A DNA stretch of 64,000 nucleotides from Anaerolineae bacterium (GTDB lineage: Bacteria > Chloroflexota > Anaerolineae > Aggregatilineales > J027). Under the pieces are notes generated by a model. The model did not search any database, had not been told where the DNA came from, and saw only the letters and a list, made by a program, of their open reading frames with translations. Numbering within the stretch: position 1 is the stretch's first letter; the number at the start of each line of letters is the position of its first letter. The position numbers and the translations under genes are program-made. Where the stretch lies: positions 150,039 through 214,038 of the forward strand of contig WBUL01000006.1 of the NCBI GenBank assembly GCA_008933735.1, written 5' to 3'. Shown here in pieces: positions 23,318 through 33,857 of the stretch.

Positions 23318-25174
23318 CTACGGTTGAAAAATTAATTTATCTCCGCAAAGGCGAATTTCAATCCGCTGTGCCAACCGGATGAATTCACGAGATTCACACT
23401 CGGTTGAGGGGGCGGCTTCCAGCGCGATGACGGGCGTCCACCCCCACCGATCCATCATGCTAAACATCCATGATCGGTGATCTTCGATCTCTGCTGGAAT
23501 AGCAACTTCCAGCGCCTCTGCCGGATTTTTGTTCAAATAGTCCCGAATATCCCGTCGTGTTTCCCAATCCGACGCCGGAATCCACAATTCGTAATTAAAA
23601 CCATTCATCGGAATCACTTCCTGCGGGATGTAGGCGTCGTAAATCGCTGACAGGACGGGTTCCGGGTAAAACTGTGCCCGGAAGATGATTAACCCAAATC
23701 CCTGCGACTCGATCACAGCTATCAGATTCTTTGGGTCAAACAGATCATTCTCGTACAGATTCAAAAGCTGAGTCGGATTGCTGATAACCTCACGCTCGGC
23801 CTGAAGGCTGAAACCGGCTTCCTCGCTCAAAACGGGCAGGTCGCTGGCTCTGATACGGTCAACGATCTTCCAACCGCTGTCTTCGTCTTCCTGGGAGGTC
23901 AAGTGTCCAATAGTGGCATAACCTGGTGTCCAGCCTGCTGCATCATACAGGGGATAGCGATGCCCAGGAGCAGGTTCAAAACCCAATGCCTGGCTGATGG
24001 GCTCAAAAACAGCGCCGCTGGTTGGCATTTTGACCACCGTAACCCCATAGATAATCATTAAGATGAGGCAAAGCATCCCCAGACTTTGTTTCAGTCCAGG
24101 AGAAAACGTCATATTCAGGAAGGGACGCGACAGATAATTTTCCGGAAACACCCAGGTCTGATTCAGAGTGCGTGAGATAAAAATCCCCGCCAGAATGCAG
24201 GCCGCTGCAAGACTGGTCGCAAAGTAACTGTCACCTGCTCCCCATTTGCCTGCGCCAATCGTGCTGATCGTCGCTACAACAAACCATACAGCATAGATCG
24301 ACAGCCGCGCAAAATACAGTTCATACACGGTGAGCAGCCCTGCCAGCAGTAAAATCGGCCAGTGAAGGCGTACATACTGCTTGAGCAGACCTGTAAACTG
24401 TGACATGATGAACTGGTTGACATTTGCGGCGACGATGTTTGTGTACCACTGACCCTCTGTGATGATATTGAGAATGAGGAAAATGAGACCTGCCGCAGCG
24501 CCCAGGCCAAGGCTGTAGACAATTGAACGGCGCGGATTACGGATAAACAGCCATAGAAAGACCGCCGCGCAGGTATAAGCGGCAAGCTGTTTGGTGTACC
24601 CGGCGATGAGGAGCAGTCCCATACCCAGGCGTAAGCGCTGGCGCTGTTGGGGCCGTTCAAGCGCGTTCGCCAGTGTGACGACAGCCAGCACCTCAAACAT
24701 GACCATGAAATAATGCTGGCGAAACAAAGGCCCGATATGGTAAATATAATTGGAGGCTAAAAAGGCGAACCCCATCAAGGCAGCAATTTCGCGCCGCCTG
24801 CCGCCATCCCGGTACACAGCAAAACCGATGGTGCCTGCCGTGACCAGCGTACTGAGAAAGGCCACCAGACGCCCATACCAGTATTCCGGGCCAAAAATCC
24901 ACACAAACGGGATGAGAACAACATGGTAGATCGGCGGATAATTACTGGCATAAAAGGGCCAGGTCTCATTATTGCGGTAGGGAGATTTGCCTTCGCTCAG
25001 ATAGAGAGTGTCATTGAGCTCAAACCCCTCACCCTGGTCATAGTCAAATGGGAACTGCATCAGGGAAAAGCTGTAATACACATAAATAAAAAAATGAAGC
25101 ACCACTAAAATCAGCGCTAACCCGACGAATACCTGCTGCCAACGGCCCCACTGTCCAGAAAACATGGTTTGCAT
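23318..25174 (-). CDS. Polytopic glycosyltransferase-like membrane protein (GT39/ArnT-like)
   Basis: A 618-residue integral membrane protein with about ten to twelve helices in the first 400 residues. The early loop FDYDQGEGFELNDTLYLSEG near residue 40, with an Asp placed after helix 1, and the SNYPPIYHVVLIPF segment near 75 are typical of GT39/GT83-type dolichyl- or undecaprenyl-phosphate-sugar transferases. A soluble domain of about 200 residues follows. The acceptor is unknown. Its start codon overlaps the stop of the small membrane gene upstream (TAATG), so the pair is co-translated. Confidence 0.75.
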   Translation of the reverse strand: MQTMFSGQWGRWQQVFVGLALILVVLHFFIYVYYSFSLMQFPFDYDQGEGFELNDTLYLSEGKSPYRNNETWPFYASNYPPIYHVVLIPFVWIFGPEYWYGRLVAFLSTLVTAGTIGFAVYRDGGRRREIAALMGFAFLASNYIYHIGPLFRQHYFMVMFEVLAVVTLANALERPQQRQRLRLGMGLLLIAGYTKQLAAYTCAAVFLWLFIRNPRRSIVYSLGLGAAAGLIFLILNIITEGQWYTNIVAANVNQFIMSQFTGLLKQYVRLHWPILLLAGLLTVYELYFARLSIYAVWFVVATISTIGAGKWGAGDSYFATSLAAACILAGIFISRTLNQTWVFPENYLSRPFLNMTFSPGLKQSLGMLCLILMIIYGVTVVKMPTSGAVFEPISQALGFEPAPGHRYPLYDAAGWTPGYATIGHLTSQEDEDSGWKIVDRIRASDLPVLSEEAGFSLQAEREVISNPTQLLNLYENDLFDPKNLIAVIESQGFGLIIFRAQFYPEPVLSAIYDAYIPQEVIPMNGFNYELWIPASDWETRRDIRDYLNKNPAEALEVAIPAEIEDHRSWMFSMMDRWGWTPVIALEAAPSTECESREFIRLAQRIEIRLCGDKLIFQP

Positions 25175-25392
25175 TACGCGGGGGTATCTCCCAAGGGAAG
25201 CAGCGAAATTCCGACAAGAAGCATCAAGGCGGCCAGCGCCATCCCGATTTTTTGCGAAGGGCCAAATCCGCCCTGGGGATCGCTCAGACCCAGTTCATCG
25301 AACAACAAAATCCCCACCAGCGCCACACCACCTCCTATGATTGCCAGCAGGCCAAGCTGCCTTTTGGTGAGCGTAAAATGAGAATTCAGCAA
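25174..25392 (-). CDS. Small two-helix membrane protein upstream of the GT39-like gene
   Basis: Seventy-two residues starting at a TTG that has AGGGAG nine bases upstream. Two membrane segments are predicted: LGLLAIIGGGVALVGILLF near residue 14 and KIGMALAALMLLVGISLLPLG near residue 47. Function is unknown. An ATG at 25443 in the same frame is possible, but it lacks a ribosome-binding site and would lie close to the divergent gene's promoter region. The TAATG junction with the GT39-like gene suggests a subunit or assembly partner. Confidence 0.5.
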   Translation of the reverse strand: MLNSHFTLTKRQLGLLAIIGGGVALVGILLFDELGLSDPQGGFGPSQKIGMALAALMLLVGISLLPLGDTPA

Positions 25393-25491
25393 AAATTCAT
25401 ACTCCCTGTTCCAAACCCGCAATACTACCACGAAACTTCTCATTTGGAACTGCGTATAGTATTGTACAGAGATGGAGAGTAAGAGGACGGA

Positions 25492-26193
25492 ATGGAAGAT
25501 AAAGACTTCTTCGACACGGAGACCCCACAAAATAACAATACGCCGGAAGAGGGCGTTGAAATCAAGGTAAAAGAAAAAGTCCGCCTATCCGCCCAGGAAG
25601 CGGAAGAAGGCCGTGATATTGTGGCGGAATATGAGGCACGCTATCATGGCAAGCAGGAAAAATCCGACCGGGGTATCAAAATCCCACCGCGCTACAAACG
25701 GGGTGTGCGCCCTGCACCGGCGCAGGTGAGCGATGATGAAAAACTTTGGGCGGCCATCGCTCATGCCAGTTCCCTGCTGACCATTGGGATGCTGGTTGTC
25801 AGCGCCGGACTCGGTTCCCTGCTGACCCTTTTTATCCCACTGGCGATTTACCTGGTCTATCGTCACAAATCCGAGTTTGTAGCCTACCACGCGCTGCAAG
25901 CCTTTGTTGCCCAGGCGGTTGGTTCAATTGGCGTCATGGTGCTCCTCACTGCTGGCACCATTGTCTTTATTGTATTGACATTGATTTCCGTGGTACTGAT
26001 GCTCGTAGTTGTGGGGTTTGTTCTGCTCCCCATCGTGGTGATCCTGGGACTGGTCGCTCTGGGTGCAATCTTACTGCTGCCCCTGGTCATTCTTGTCCTG
26101 AGCATGATTGCCGCTGTGGAAGCCTGGGATGGCCGTTACTATAAATACCCCTGGATTGGCGATTGGGTCGATACCAATATGTATGAGCTCTGA
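25492..26193 (+). CDS. DUF4870-like (Tic20-type) membrane protein
   Basis: These 233 residues have a charged cytosolic N-terminus of about 80 residues and a DUF4870-like membrane domain at about 85-215. That domain begins DEKLWAAIAHASSLLTIG and has the family motif KSEFVAYHALQAFVAQ. The remaining hydrophobic region is extremely rich in Val, Leu and Ile, for about three to four helices. The C-terminus ends ...YKYPWIGDWV. Function of the family is not established. AGAGGACGGA lies before the ATG and a strong terminator follows at 26224-26251. It is a single-gene unit, divergent from the small membrane protein gene. Confidence 0.75.
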   Translation: MEDKDFFDTETPQNNNTPEEGVEIKVKEKVRLSAQEAEEGRDIVAEYEARYHGKQEKSDRGIKIPPRYKRGVRPAPAQVSDDEKLWAAIAHASSLLTIGMLVVSAGLGSLLTLFIPLAIYLVYRHKSEFVAYHALQAFVAQAVGSIGVMVLLTAGTIVFIVLTLISVVLMLVVVGFVLLPIVVILGLVALGAILLLPLVILVLSMIAAVEAWDGRYYKYPWIGDWVDTNMYEL

Positions 26194-26223
26194 TTCGCTA
26201 TCATCCACTCATTCCCCATTGTG

Positions 26224-26251
26224 AGCCGCCTGTAACCCAGGTGGCTTTTTT
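26224..26251 (+). terminator. Rho-independent terminator after the DUF4870-like gene
   Basis: A 9-bp stem AGCCGCCTG/CAGGTGGCT (26224-26232 and 26238-26246, one G-U pair) with the loop TAACC is followed by six T. Confidence 0.85.
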
Positions 26252-26271
26252 GTGCAATTTAAAACACTCCG

Positions 26272-26300
26272 TTGTCAGTGGTATAACCGTATGGTACATT
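26272..26300 (+). promoter_or_regulatory. Predicted promoter of aspS
   Basis: TTGTCA (26272-26277) and TACATT (26295-26300) are 17 bases apart. The predicted start is near 26307, giving a leader of about 20 bases before the aspS ribosome-binding site. No attenuator is visible, in contrast to serS. Confidence 0.55.
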
Positions 26301-26326
26301 CCTGGTTTTAAACTGAGGAAGTAGGA

Positions 26327-28120
26327 ATGCTGAAAACGCATACGTGTGGCGAGTTACGACCTGAACATATCGGGCAGCAGGTAACCCTGGCGGGCTGGGT
26401 GCACCGTTATCGGGAACATGGGGGCATTGTGTTCCTCGATCTGCGGGATCGGTGGGGTATTACCCAGATTGCCATTGACCGTGAATCGCAGGCTGCCCAC
26501 CAGGTCGCGGTCAAAGCCCGTAATGAATGGGTCTTACAGGTCAAAGGCAAGGTGCGGGCGCGGTTGGAAGGTAAATCCAATGAAAATCTGGCAACGGGCG
26601 ATATTGAAGTAGACGCCCATGAAATTAATGTTCTGAATAAATCGCAAACACCGCCCTTTTACATCAATACCGATGACCGCGTTGACGAATCGCTGCGCTT
26701 GAAGTATCGCTATCTGGATTTGCGGCGCGAACGGATGCAGAAAAACATTCTGCTGCGGCACCGGGTGATTAAATTCATCCGCGATTATCTGGACGCCCGC
26801 GGCTTCGTAGAAATCGAAACCCCGATACTATTCAAGACAACCCCCGAAGGCGCACGGGATTACCTGGTGCCGAGCCGCGTTCACCCCGGCAAGTTTTATG
26901 CCCTGCCGCAGAGTCCGCAGCAGTTGAAGCAGCTCTTAATGATTGCCGGATATGAAAAATATTTCCAGATTGCCCGGTGCTTCCGTGATGAAGACCAGCG
27001 CGGGGATCGCCAGCCGGAATTCACCCAGTTGGACATGGAAATGAGCTTCGTGGAATACGAAGACGTGCTGCAACTCATCGAAGGTATGATGACCGCGATT
27101 GTCGAGCAACTCACGGACTGCGAACTGGTCACAAAACCTTTCCCACGCCTGAGTTATCGGGAGGCGATGGAAAAATATGGGTCGGACAAACCTGATATTC
27201 GTTATGACCTTGCGGCAGTAGATATTAGCGATATTGCCGGAGAAAGCGGTTTCTCCGTGTTTGTGCAAAATGTGGAGATGGGCAAACCCGTCAAAGTTAT
27301 CCGTGTGCCAGGGTATGGCGCTGAACTCACCGGCAATCAGCTTCGCAAAGTTCATGCCGAACTGGAAGCGGGGATCAAGTCAGCAGGAGGCAAGGGGCTG
27401 GCCTATCTCATCATGCCAACAGAAGAAAACGGCGAGGTCAAAGGCCCGATTGGGAAATTCTTTTCCCCTGAGCAGTTTATGCAATTGTTTGAACGGGTTG
27501 GGGCACAGCCAGGAGATTTACTCCTGTTTCTTTCCGACGAGCGCAGAATCGTTTACGAGATGGTGGATTACCTGCGCCGTGAACTCGCCAAACGTCTGAA
27601 CCTGGCCGACCCCAAAAAAATCGCGTTTGCGTGGGTGGTGGATTTTCCGTTGTTTGAATGGAATGCTGATGAAAAACGCTGGGATCCGAGCCACCATCTA
27701 TTTACCGCACCCTTCCCGGATGATATTCCTCTGCTGGACACCGACCCTGGTAAAGCACGCGGCCAGCAGTATGACCTGACCTGCAACGGTTATGAAGTCG
27801 CAGGCGGCAGCATCCGTATCCATCGCCCGGATATTCAGGAAAAAATCTTCGGTCTCATCGGGCTGGATGTAGAAGTTGCAAAAGAGCGCTTTGGGCATAT
27901 GCTGGAAGCCTTTACTTACGGCGCTCCCCCTCATGGCGGCATTGCTCCAGGCATTGACCGTCTGGTAATGCTTCTGGCAGGTGAGCCGAATATCCGTGAG
28001 GTGATTCCCTTCCCGAAATCACAGAACGCGATGGACATGATGTCCGGTGCGCCATCGGAAGCTGACTTGCGACAGCTCGAAGAGCTTCATATTCAACTTG
28101 CTCTTGAAGAAGAAATGTAA
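26327..28120 (+). CDS. aspS: Aspartyl-tRNA synthetase
   Basis: Class IIb synthetase charging tRNA-Asp; 597 residues, the bacterial type. The N-terminal OB-fold anticodon-binding domain spans residues 1-105 (VTLAGWVHRYREHGGIVFLDLRDR). Motif 1/2 signatures include FVEIETPILFKTTPEGARDYLVPSR and the catalytic loop FRDEDQRGDRQPEFTQLDME near residue 220. The bacterial GAD insertion domain lies at about 290-410. Motif 3 is GGIAPGIDRLVMLLAGEPNIREVIPFPK. AGGAAGTAGGA lies directly upstream of the ATG. It is a stand-alone unit between a terminator and a convergent hemL. Confidence 0.96.
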   Translation: MLKTHTCGELRPEHIGQQVTLAGWVHRYREHGGIVFLDLRDRWGITQIAIDRESQAAHQVAVKARNEWVLQVKGKVRARLEGKSNENLATGDIEVDAHEINVLNKSQTPPFYINTDDRVDESLRLKYRYLDLRRERMQKNILLRHRVIKFIRDYLDARGFVEIETPILFKTTPEGARDYLVPSRVHPGKFYALPQSPQQLKQLLMIAGYEKYFQIARCFRDEDQRGDRQPEFTQLDMEMSFVEYEDVLQLIEGMMTAIVEQLTDCELVTKPFPRLSYREAMEKYGSDKPDIRYDLAAVDISDIAGESGFSVFVQNVEMGKPVKVIRVPGYGAELTGNQLRKVHAELEAGIKSAGGKGLAYLIMPTEENGEVKGPIGKFFSPEQFMQLFERVGAQPGDLLLFLSDERRIVYEMVDYLRRELAKRLNLADPKKIAFAWVVDFPLFEWNADEKRWDPSHHLFTAPFPDDIPLLDTDPGKARGQQYDLTCNGYEVAGGSIRIHRPDIQEKIFGLIGLDVEVAKERFGHMLEAFTYGAPPHGGIAPGIDRLVMLLAGEPNIREVIPFPKSQNAMDMMSGAPSEADLRQLEELHIQLALEEEM

Positions 28121-28130
28121 CCACTTTAGA

Positions 28131-28154
28131 GCGCGGGAATTGAACAGCCCGCGC
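28131..28154. terminator. Hairpin between convergent aspS and hemL
   Basis: A 7-bp GC stem GCGCGGG/CCCGCGC with a ten-base loop lies midway between the two stop codons. There is no clear T-run on either side, so it may be a weak bidirectional terminator or mRNA end stabiliser. Confidence 0.4.
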
Positions 28155-28167
28155 CTGCGGTTTAACA

Positions 28168-29469
28168 TCACAAATTGATCTGTCGGAATGCTTGTTCTGC
28201 GGCTTCCAACGTGGTTTCAACATCGGTGGTTTGATGGGCGGCACTCATGAAAGCAGCTTCAAACTGGCTTGGCGCAAAATAAACACCTGCTTCCAGCATG
28301 AAATGGAAAAATTGTTGATAGCGCTCAACATGAGCATATTGTTTGGCGCTGGCGTAGTCTCGAATGAGAGCAGCGTCTTGTTTCAGGAAGTAGAACCCAA
28401 ACATCGTCCCCAGATGCCCTACCTGAAGGGGTATTCCGGCGGCTTGCGCTCGCTGGCGCAACCCCTCGGCTAGGGAGGTTGTCCGGGCGGCAGCTATTTC
28501 AAACAGCCCCTCTTCGACCAGGGTCTTCAGCGTAGCCAGTCCTCCGGTCATTGCCAGCGGATTTCCAGACAATGTTCCTGCCTGATACATCGTCCCTGCC
28601 GGGGCGACTTTTGCCATGATGTCACGTTTTCCAGCGTATGCGCCTACGGGCAGCCCCCCGCCAATGACTTTTCCCAGACACGTTAAATCCGGGTCGAGTT
28701 TCCATACGGCCTGGGCACCACCGACAGCCACCCGAAAGCCCGTCATAACTTCATCCAGGATAAACAAGGCACCGTATTTGCGGCACAGGTTTTGCAGTCC
28801 TTCCAGATACCCCGCTTCAGGCATGACAAATCCCATATTCCCGACCACAGGCTCAATAATCACACCAGCCACTGAATCAGGATATTGCTCAAAAAGCTGC
28901 TGCACCGCTTCCAGATCGTTGTAAGGTGCGGTGAGGGTATTCGCTGTCGTTGAGCCAGGAACACCAGGGGAATCCGGCAGACCGAGCGTCGCAACACCGC
29001 TGCCTGCCTGTACCAGCAGCATATCCGCGTGACCATGATAGCAGCCCGCGAATTTGATAATTTTCTCACGTCCGGTATGCGCCCGCGCCAATCGCAGGGC
29101 GCTCATGGTTGCTTCAGTGCCGCTGTTCACAAACCGGATCATCTCAATTGACGGTATCAAACTAATCACCAGTTCGGCCAGCTCATTTTCGAGGCGGGTC
29201 GGTGCGCCGTAACTTGTTCCACGGGAAACCGCCTCTTGCAGGGCTTTGACAACGCGGGGATGGGCGTGTCCTAAAATCAGCGGCCCCCATGAGAGCACAT
29301 AGTCAAGGTAGCGATTGCCATCTGCATCCCAGACACAGGCACCTTCTCCACGTTCAATGAATCGAGGAACACCGCCAACCCCTTTGAATGCTCTGACCGG
29401 GCTGTTGACCCCGCCGGGGATCAGAGCCTGTGCTTTTTCAAACAACGCCGCCGATTGGTGTGCTTTCAT
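28168..29469 (-). CDS. hemL: Glutamate-1-semialdehyde 2,1-aminomutase
   Basis: PLP enzyme making 5-aminolevulinate from glutamate-1-semialdehyde, the step after HemA. With the ATG at 29469 (AAGGA seven bases upstream) it has 433 residues. Signatures are [36 protein letters not shown] and [12 protein letters not shown], and the Schiff-base Lys is in [17 protein letters not shown]. It overlaps the end of the oxidase gene by 32 bases and is the last gene of the haem operon, even though its reaction is the second of the pathway. Confidence 0.95.
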   Translation of the reverse strand: MKAHQSAALFEKAQALIPGGVNSPVRAFKGVGGVPRFIERGEGACVWDADGNRYLDYVLSWGPLILGHAHPRVVKALQEAVSRGTSYGAPTRLENELAELVISLIPSIEMIRFVNSGTEATMSALRLARAHTGREKIIKFAGCYHGHADMLLVQAGSGVATLGLPDSPGVPGSTTANTLTAPYNDLEAVQQLFEQYPDSVAGVIIEPVVGNMGFVMPEAGYLEGLQNLCRKYGALFILDEVMTGFRVAVGGAQAVWKLDPDLTCLGKVIGGGLPVGAYAGKRDIMAKVAPAGTMYQAGTLSGNPLAMTGGLATLKTLVEEGLFEIAAARTTSLAEGLRQRAQAAGIPLQVGHLGTMFGFYFLKQDAALIRDYASAKQYAHVERYQQFFHFMLEAGVYFAPSQFEAAFMSAAHQTTDVETTLEAAEQAFRQINL

Positions 29470-30835
29470 GCCGGAATCCTTCATGTGTTTTCACAAATTG
29501 GAGTATTTTTTCGACCGTTTTCTGACCCTGATGAATACAATCGGGTAAGCCCACACCACGATAAGCGCTGCCTGTCAGATACAGCCTTGGTGGGCAGAGG
29601 GATTCCATCCGACCAACCCGTTCCAGGTGCCCCACATCATACTGCGGATTCGCCCGATGCCAGCGAAAAACACGCGCAATGGATGGGGTAGCAGCGATTC
29701 CCATGATCTGGCGGTATTCTTCCCGCACGATTTCCACGAGTTTATCATCCGGGTGCTGCACGAGTTCCTGATGGTGTGTTCCCCCAATGAACGCCCGCAG
29801 CAGAACGCTGTCTTCAGGGGCACGATGGTTAAATTTGGTGCTTGTCCAAGTACAAGCGAGCAGTCGAGTCGGTTCAGTGCGCGGGATAACAAATCCGAAT
29901 CCATCCAGCGGGTGATTCACCTCACGGCGCTGGTATCCGAGTGAAACCGTCGCCGTAGAAACGTACCGGATGTTATTCAGCAGGGAAGCAAGCTCTATCG
30001 AAAAAGGTTTGACCAGCTCGGCGCTCACATACGCTGGGGTTGCCAGCACTACCACATCAGCATCCAGAGTCGTCCCATCATCGCAGGTCAGCCAATAAGT
30101 TTCTCCCTGCCGGTCAATGGATTTGACCTGTCTGCCCAGCAGCAGTTGTCCAGTCAGTGCCCGCTCCAGGGCGTCTACCAGCCCCTGCAAGCCGCCCTTG
30201 ACTGTCATAAACAGTGAACTTTTTGTGGACGGGCGATGTTTGCCTGCCGCGATCATGCCGCGTGTCAGGCTGCCATATTTTTGCTCAAGCTCCATGAAGC
30301 GCGGAAAGGTTGCCTGAAGACTCAGTGTTTCCGCATCCGCCACGTAAATTCCTGCCATCATCGGTTCAGCCAGTATATCCAGGGCCTCCTGCCCCAACCG
30401 CCGTTGAATAAAATGAGCCAGGCTTTCGTCGCCATTCAGTGGGCGCGGTTTGATGAACAGATCCATGCCCATTCGCAGCTTGCCGCGCCACGAGATTAAA
30501 GGTGATCTGATAAACGGCCAGAATTGGGTCGGTACCACCATCATCAACCCATCTGGCATTTCATGGAGTTTGCCACGCCGCAGAATATAGATTTTGCGGC
30601 GGTCATCGTTGGTGCTGATGAGTTCCAGGCCCAATTCCTGGCACAACGCCGTTCCCCAGGGTTTCTGTGTGATAAAAGAATCGGGGCCGCCTTCGATCAC
30701 AAACCCATCAGAGGTATCGGTCATGATTTTTCCACCCAGGCGGGTATCGATAAGAGTCACAGACAGGCCATGTTTCTGGGCTTCATACGCCGTCGTTAAT
30801 CCGGCAATGCCCCCGCCCACCACTGCTACTTTCAT
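29438..30835 (-). CDS. hemY: HemY-type (copro)porphyrinogen oxidase
   Basis: FAD-dependent oxygen-using oxidase, 465 residues. The dinucleotide-binding motif [17 protein letters not shown] is at residues 3-19, [20 protein letters not shown] near 34, and the C-terminal FAD motif [17 protein letters not shown] near residue 430. In genomes with HemQ, HemY (CgoX) oxidises coproporphyrinogen III to coproporphyrin III. Since this operon encodes HemQ and lacks HemF or HemN, that role is preferred to protoporphyrinogen oxidation. It overlaps hemH by 4 bases and hemL by 32. Confidence 0.93.
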   Translation of the reverse strand: MKVAVVGGGIAGLTTAYEAQKHGLSVTLIDTRLGGKIMTDTSDGFVIEGGPDSFITQKPWGTALCQELGLELISTNDDRRKIYILRRGKLHEMPDGLMMVVPTQFWPFIRSPLISWRGKLRMGMDLFIKPRPLNGDESLAHFIQRRLGQEALDILAEPMMAGIYVADAETLSLQATFPRFMELEQKYGSLTRGMIAAGKHRPSTKSSLFMTVKGGLQGLVDALERALTGQLLLGRQVKSIDRQGETYWLTCDDGTTLDADVVVLATPAYVSAELVKPFSIELASLLNNIRYVSTATVSLGYQRREVNHPLDGFGFVIPRTEPTRLLACTWTSTKFNHRAPEDSVLLRAFIGGTHHQELVQHPDDKLVEIVREEYRQIMGIAATPSIARVFRWHRANPQYDVGHLERVGRMESLCPPRLYLTGSAYRGVGLPDCIHQGQKTVEKILQFVKTHEGFRHESTPIGGVV

Positions 30836-31755
30836 GCGGTTTCTTTCACTTTTTGCAAAATCAAATCCACCAGGGTACGGATAAATAACGGGTCATCATT
30901 CAGGGAAGGCGCCCGCTCCAACCGGACACCTTTTTCGCGGGCAATTTCCTTTGCCCTGATGTCAATATCAAACAGCACCTCGACATGGTCACACACAAAC
31001 CCAATGACCACTGACAGCAGACTGCGATGACCTTTGTCCCCCAATTTTGCCACATATTCATCAAGCTGCGGGCCCAACCAGGGTTCCGGACTGCGTCCGG
31101 CGCTCTGGTAACAAAAACTCCATTGGGACTCAGACAGGCCAGCCTTCTCCGCTGTCAGGGCAGCAGTTTCACGCAACTGGGTGTCGTAGGGATCGCCTTC
31201 TCGAATAATCCGCACGGGCAGACTGTGGGCGCTGAAAATCACGTGCGTATCGGCGGGCAGATTGGCTAGGCCCTGCCGGACACGCTGTGCCAGCGCTTCA
31301 ATGAACAGGGGATGGTCATGGTAGCTGACGATACGCTCGTAGGTAAACGGATTGGGATGATTTTCCAGCGCCTCGTCCAGACGTTTAAAGTATTTACCGA
31401 TACTCATGCTGGAATAATGTGGAGCCAGCACCAGCGCTACTGCCTGTTCGACCCCATCTTTAATCATCTGTTCGACGGCATCTTTAATCCAGGGAGACCA
31501 GTGGCGCATTCCGATATAGACCTTGTAGTTTCCCTGCCTGTTGAGTTCTTTTTCTAGGGCAACCGCCTGCTGGCGCGTAAGTTCCAGAATCGGGGACTTG
31601 CCGCCGATTTTGCGATAATTTTCGCTGATTTCCTCGATCAATTCCTGGGAGGTAGGACGACCCTCCCGAACGTCCAGCAGATAGGAGGGAATATCCTGCA
31701 AGGAATCAGGCCCGCCGTAGGCCATCAGTAGAACTCCGATGGTTTTGTTATCCAT
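30832..31755 (-). CDS. hemH: Ferrochelatase (coproporphyrin type likely)
   Basis: Inserts Fe2+ into the porphyrin; 307 residues from the ATG at 31755. Signatures are [16 protein letters not shown] at the N-terminus, [12 protein letters not shown], the catalytic His in [10 protein letters not shown] near residue 182, and the Glu in [12 protein letters not shown] near residue 260. The short Gram-positive-like length and the HemQ neighbour suggest coproporphyrin III as substrate (CpfC role). The longer open frame adds 28 residues that overlap hemE and lack family character. It overlaps hemE by 8 bases and hemY by 4. Confidence 0.94.
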   Translation of the reverse strand: MDNKTIGVLLMAYGGPDSLQDIPSYLLDVREGRPTSQELIEEISENYRKIGGKSPILELTRQQAVALEKELNRQGNYKVYIGMRHWSPWIKDAVEQMIKDGVEQAVALVLAPHYSSMSIGKYFKRLDEALENHPNPFTYERIVSYHDHPLFIEALAQRVRQGLANLPADTHVIFSAHSLPVRIIREGDPYDTQLRETAALTAEKAGLSESQWSFCYQSAGRSPEPWLGPQLDEYVAKLGDKGHRSLLSVVIGFVCDHVEVLFDIDIRAKEIAREKGVRLERAPSLNDDPLFIRTLVDLILQKVKETA

Positions 31756-32794
31756 GTAGTGCTTTCTCCCCTGTTTTTTCGTGAACATATTCGACGAGTC
31801 GTTTAACGGTATCAACAGGTGTACCGGGCAAAATCCCATGCCCCAGGTTAAAGATATGTCCGGGGCGGCGGTTCACCCGTGCCAGAATGTCATCTACACG
31901 GCGCTGTACTTCACCCCAGGGCGCGAAAAGCATAACCGGGTCAAGGTTGCCCTGCACCCCGAATCGCTCGCCAATTTGTGCCCAGCCTTCATCAATCGGT
32001 GTGCGCCAATCCATGCCAATCACATCAATCGGAATTTCAGCCAGCGATGGGAGTACCGCATTCATTTCTGTGCCAAAGTAGATGATGGGCACATCGACTT
32101 CTGCGCGTACCTCTTTAGTAATCCTGTGCACATAGGGCAGCACAGACTCGCGGTAATCCCCAGCCGCCAAAACCCCTGCCCAACTGTCAAAAATCTGGAC
32201 GGCCTGCGCCCCGGCCTTCACCTGGGCAATTAAATAGTCGCTGATGACCGTACTGAGTTTGTGCATCAGCTCATGCCACGCAGCCGGTTGGCTGGCCATA
32301 AAGGTTTTGGTCTGGAGGTGATGTTTTGAGCCTTCCCCCTCAATCGCGTAGCTGGCGAGGGTAAATGGGGCACCGGAAAAACCAATGAGAGGCATCTTGT
32401 CTGCTAATTCCCGCCGCACGAGCCTTATCGCTTCCAAAGTAAAAGGCACGTTTTCAGCAGCAGCCGGGGTACGCAGCGCAGCGACATCAGCCGGGGTGCG
32501 AATCGGGTTAAAAATTTGCGGGCCTTCGCCTTTGACAAAATCCAGCTCCAGCCCCATGCCAATGAGAATCGGCAGAATATCGGCAAAAAGGATCGCAGCG
32601 TCTAACGCAAAAGCACGGATCGGCTGCAAGGTGATTTCGCAGGCCAGCTCAGGCGTGCGTATGACTTCTAACATGCTGTGCTTGGCGCGAATGGCGCGAT
32701 ATTCCGCCATGTAGCGTCCTGCCTGTCGCATTAACCAGATGGGAGTCGCGTCAGTGGGCTGACGGCGGCAGGCTTTGAGGAACCGATCATTCAT
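31748..32794 (-). CDS. hemE: Uroporphyrinogen decarboxylase
   Basis: Decarboxylates the four acetate chains of uroporphyrinogen III to give coproporphyrinogen III. It has 348 residues from the ATG at 32794. Family signatures are [16 protein letters not shown] near residue 18, the catalytic Asp segment [12 protein letters not shown] near residue 73, [16 protein letters not shown] near 140 and [12 protein letters not shown] near the end. The start overlaps the end of the HemQ-Rieske gene by 8 bases. In the operon order it stands between HemQ and ferrochelatase. Confidence 0.95.
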   Translation of the reverse strand: MNDRFLKACRRQPTDATPIWLMRQAGRYMAEYRAIRAKHSMLEVIRTPELACEITLQPIRAFALDAAILFADILPILIGMGLELDFVKGEGPQIFNPIRTPADVAALRTPAAAENVPFTLEAIRLVRRELADKMPLIGFSGAPFTLASYAIEGEGSKHHLQTKTFMASQPAAWHELMHKLSTVISDYLIAQVKAGAQAVQIFDSWAGVLAAGDYRESVLPYVHRITKEVRAEVDVPIIYFGTEMNAVLPSLAEIPIDVIGMDWRTPIDEGWAQIGERFGVQGNLDPVMLFAPWGEVQRRVDDILARVNRRPGHIFNLGHGILPGTPVDTVKRLVEYVHEKTGEKALHG

Positions 32795-33857
32795 GGATGG
32801 CTTCCAGTCGAGCAATAAAGACTCGCCCTTCATCATCAACACGCACGCGGAACGATTCCACATCTCGCGGGGAAATACCAGCAATCACCCTGCCGTCTTC
32901 CAGGCTGAAGGTCGCTTCATGCCAGGGACAGGTAACCGCTGCTCCATGTCCGTTCCAGGTAATTTTGCCCTCGCACAGCGGGCCACGTGCGTGTGGGCAG
33001 CGGTTATTCAGCCCGTAAAACTGCCCTCCTACGTAAAACAACGCAACCTGCTGTGTGCCGTAGTACACCAGACGAGAATCTCCGTCACGAAAATCAGCGG
33101 CCTGGGCGACTTCCAGCCAGCCACCTGTTTCGATGACCTCTTCTTCCAGCAAATCGGCGACCTGGGCACCCCCCAGTGAATCGACCATCTCCGCCAGCGG
33201 CATGTTGATACAGGTATGCATTGGAGTGTCGGAGAGGGTATACATGCTGGCGGCAGTGTGGCGCAGGTCAGCGACCAGGTCTACAAAATCGTGCGGGTTA
33301 TCGCCCTCGAACGCGACTACAAATTCCTGATCGTCAATTCCATAAGAATAAGTCGTGTTCAGTTTAATATCCGGATATTTGCGCCCAACCCGGATATGCT
33401 CAGTGATCATTTCCTGCCGCGTTTCCTGTGGCAGCGCATACCAGGCACGGGTTTTAATGAACGGGTATACGAACAGGTAGGGAGCATCCCCTGGCTCTAT
33501 GATAATCCGTTCCTCAGTCTTGCCCCGGTCTTCCGGCAGGGCAATGTTATAGATGCTCTTCTTTGTGCCTGATAGGAACGAACGCGGCATGGTCAGATAG
33601 GGCCCCAGCGAGGTATTACGAATCGCTGTGTGTAACTGCTGAAACGCATCGGCTTCCTCCGCGACCTGCCACAGCAAAAAATCTACGTCGCCGCGCAGCC
33701 CCACCAGACTGTAGGTTCGCAGCAGCATCCGGCGGCGGAAGTTCCGCACCGTTTCGATAAAGTCCAGCTTGGCATGACGCTGTTTTTCTTCCGTCAATCG
33801 CAAGAAAACTGCTTCATCCAGCTTATAAAAAGAGAACTTGACAATCTGTCTTTCCAT
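32787..33857 (-). CDS. hemQ: HemQ-type coproheme decarboxylase fused to a C-terminal Rieske [2Fe-2S] domain
   Basis: Residues 1-235 form a chlorite-dismutase-fold HemQ (ChdC), which decarboxylates coproheme to haem b. Tyr131 (in FVYPFIK) and His154 (in [11 protein letters not shown]) have the same 23-residue spacing as the catalytic Tyr and proximal haem His of actinobacterial ChdC. Residues about 245-350 are a Rieske ferredoxin of the NirD type, with ligands Cys287-His289 (CPHARGPL) and Cys310-His313 (CPWHEATF). This adds a one-electron carrier to an enzyme that normally uses peroxide. It starts on the last base of the hemB stop codon (TAATG) and is embedded in the haem operon, so HemQ identity is firm; the role of the Rieske part is inferred. 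Confidence 0.9.
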   Translation of the reverse strand: MERQIVKFSFYKLDEAVFLRLTEEKQRHAKLDFIETVRNFRRRMLLRTYSLVGLRGDVDFLLWQVAEEADAFQQLHTAIRNTSLGPYLTMPRSFLSGTKKSIYNIALPEDRGKTEERIIIEPGDAPYLFVYPFIKTRAWYALPQETRQEMITEHIRVGRKYPDIKLNTTYSYGIDDQEFVVAFEGDNPHDFVDLVADLRHTAASMYTLSDTPMHTCINMPLAEMVDSLGGAQVADLLEEEVIETGGWLEVAQAADFRDGDSRLVYYGTQQVALFYVGGQFYGLNNRCPHARGPLCEGKITWNGHGAAVTCPWHEATFSLEDGRVIAGISPRDVESFRVRVDDEGRVFIARLEAIHE

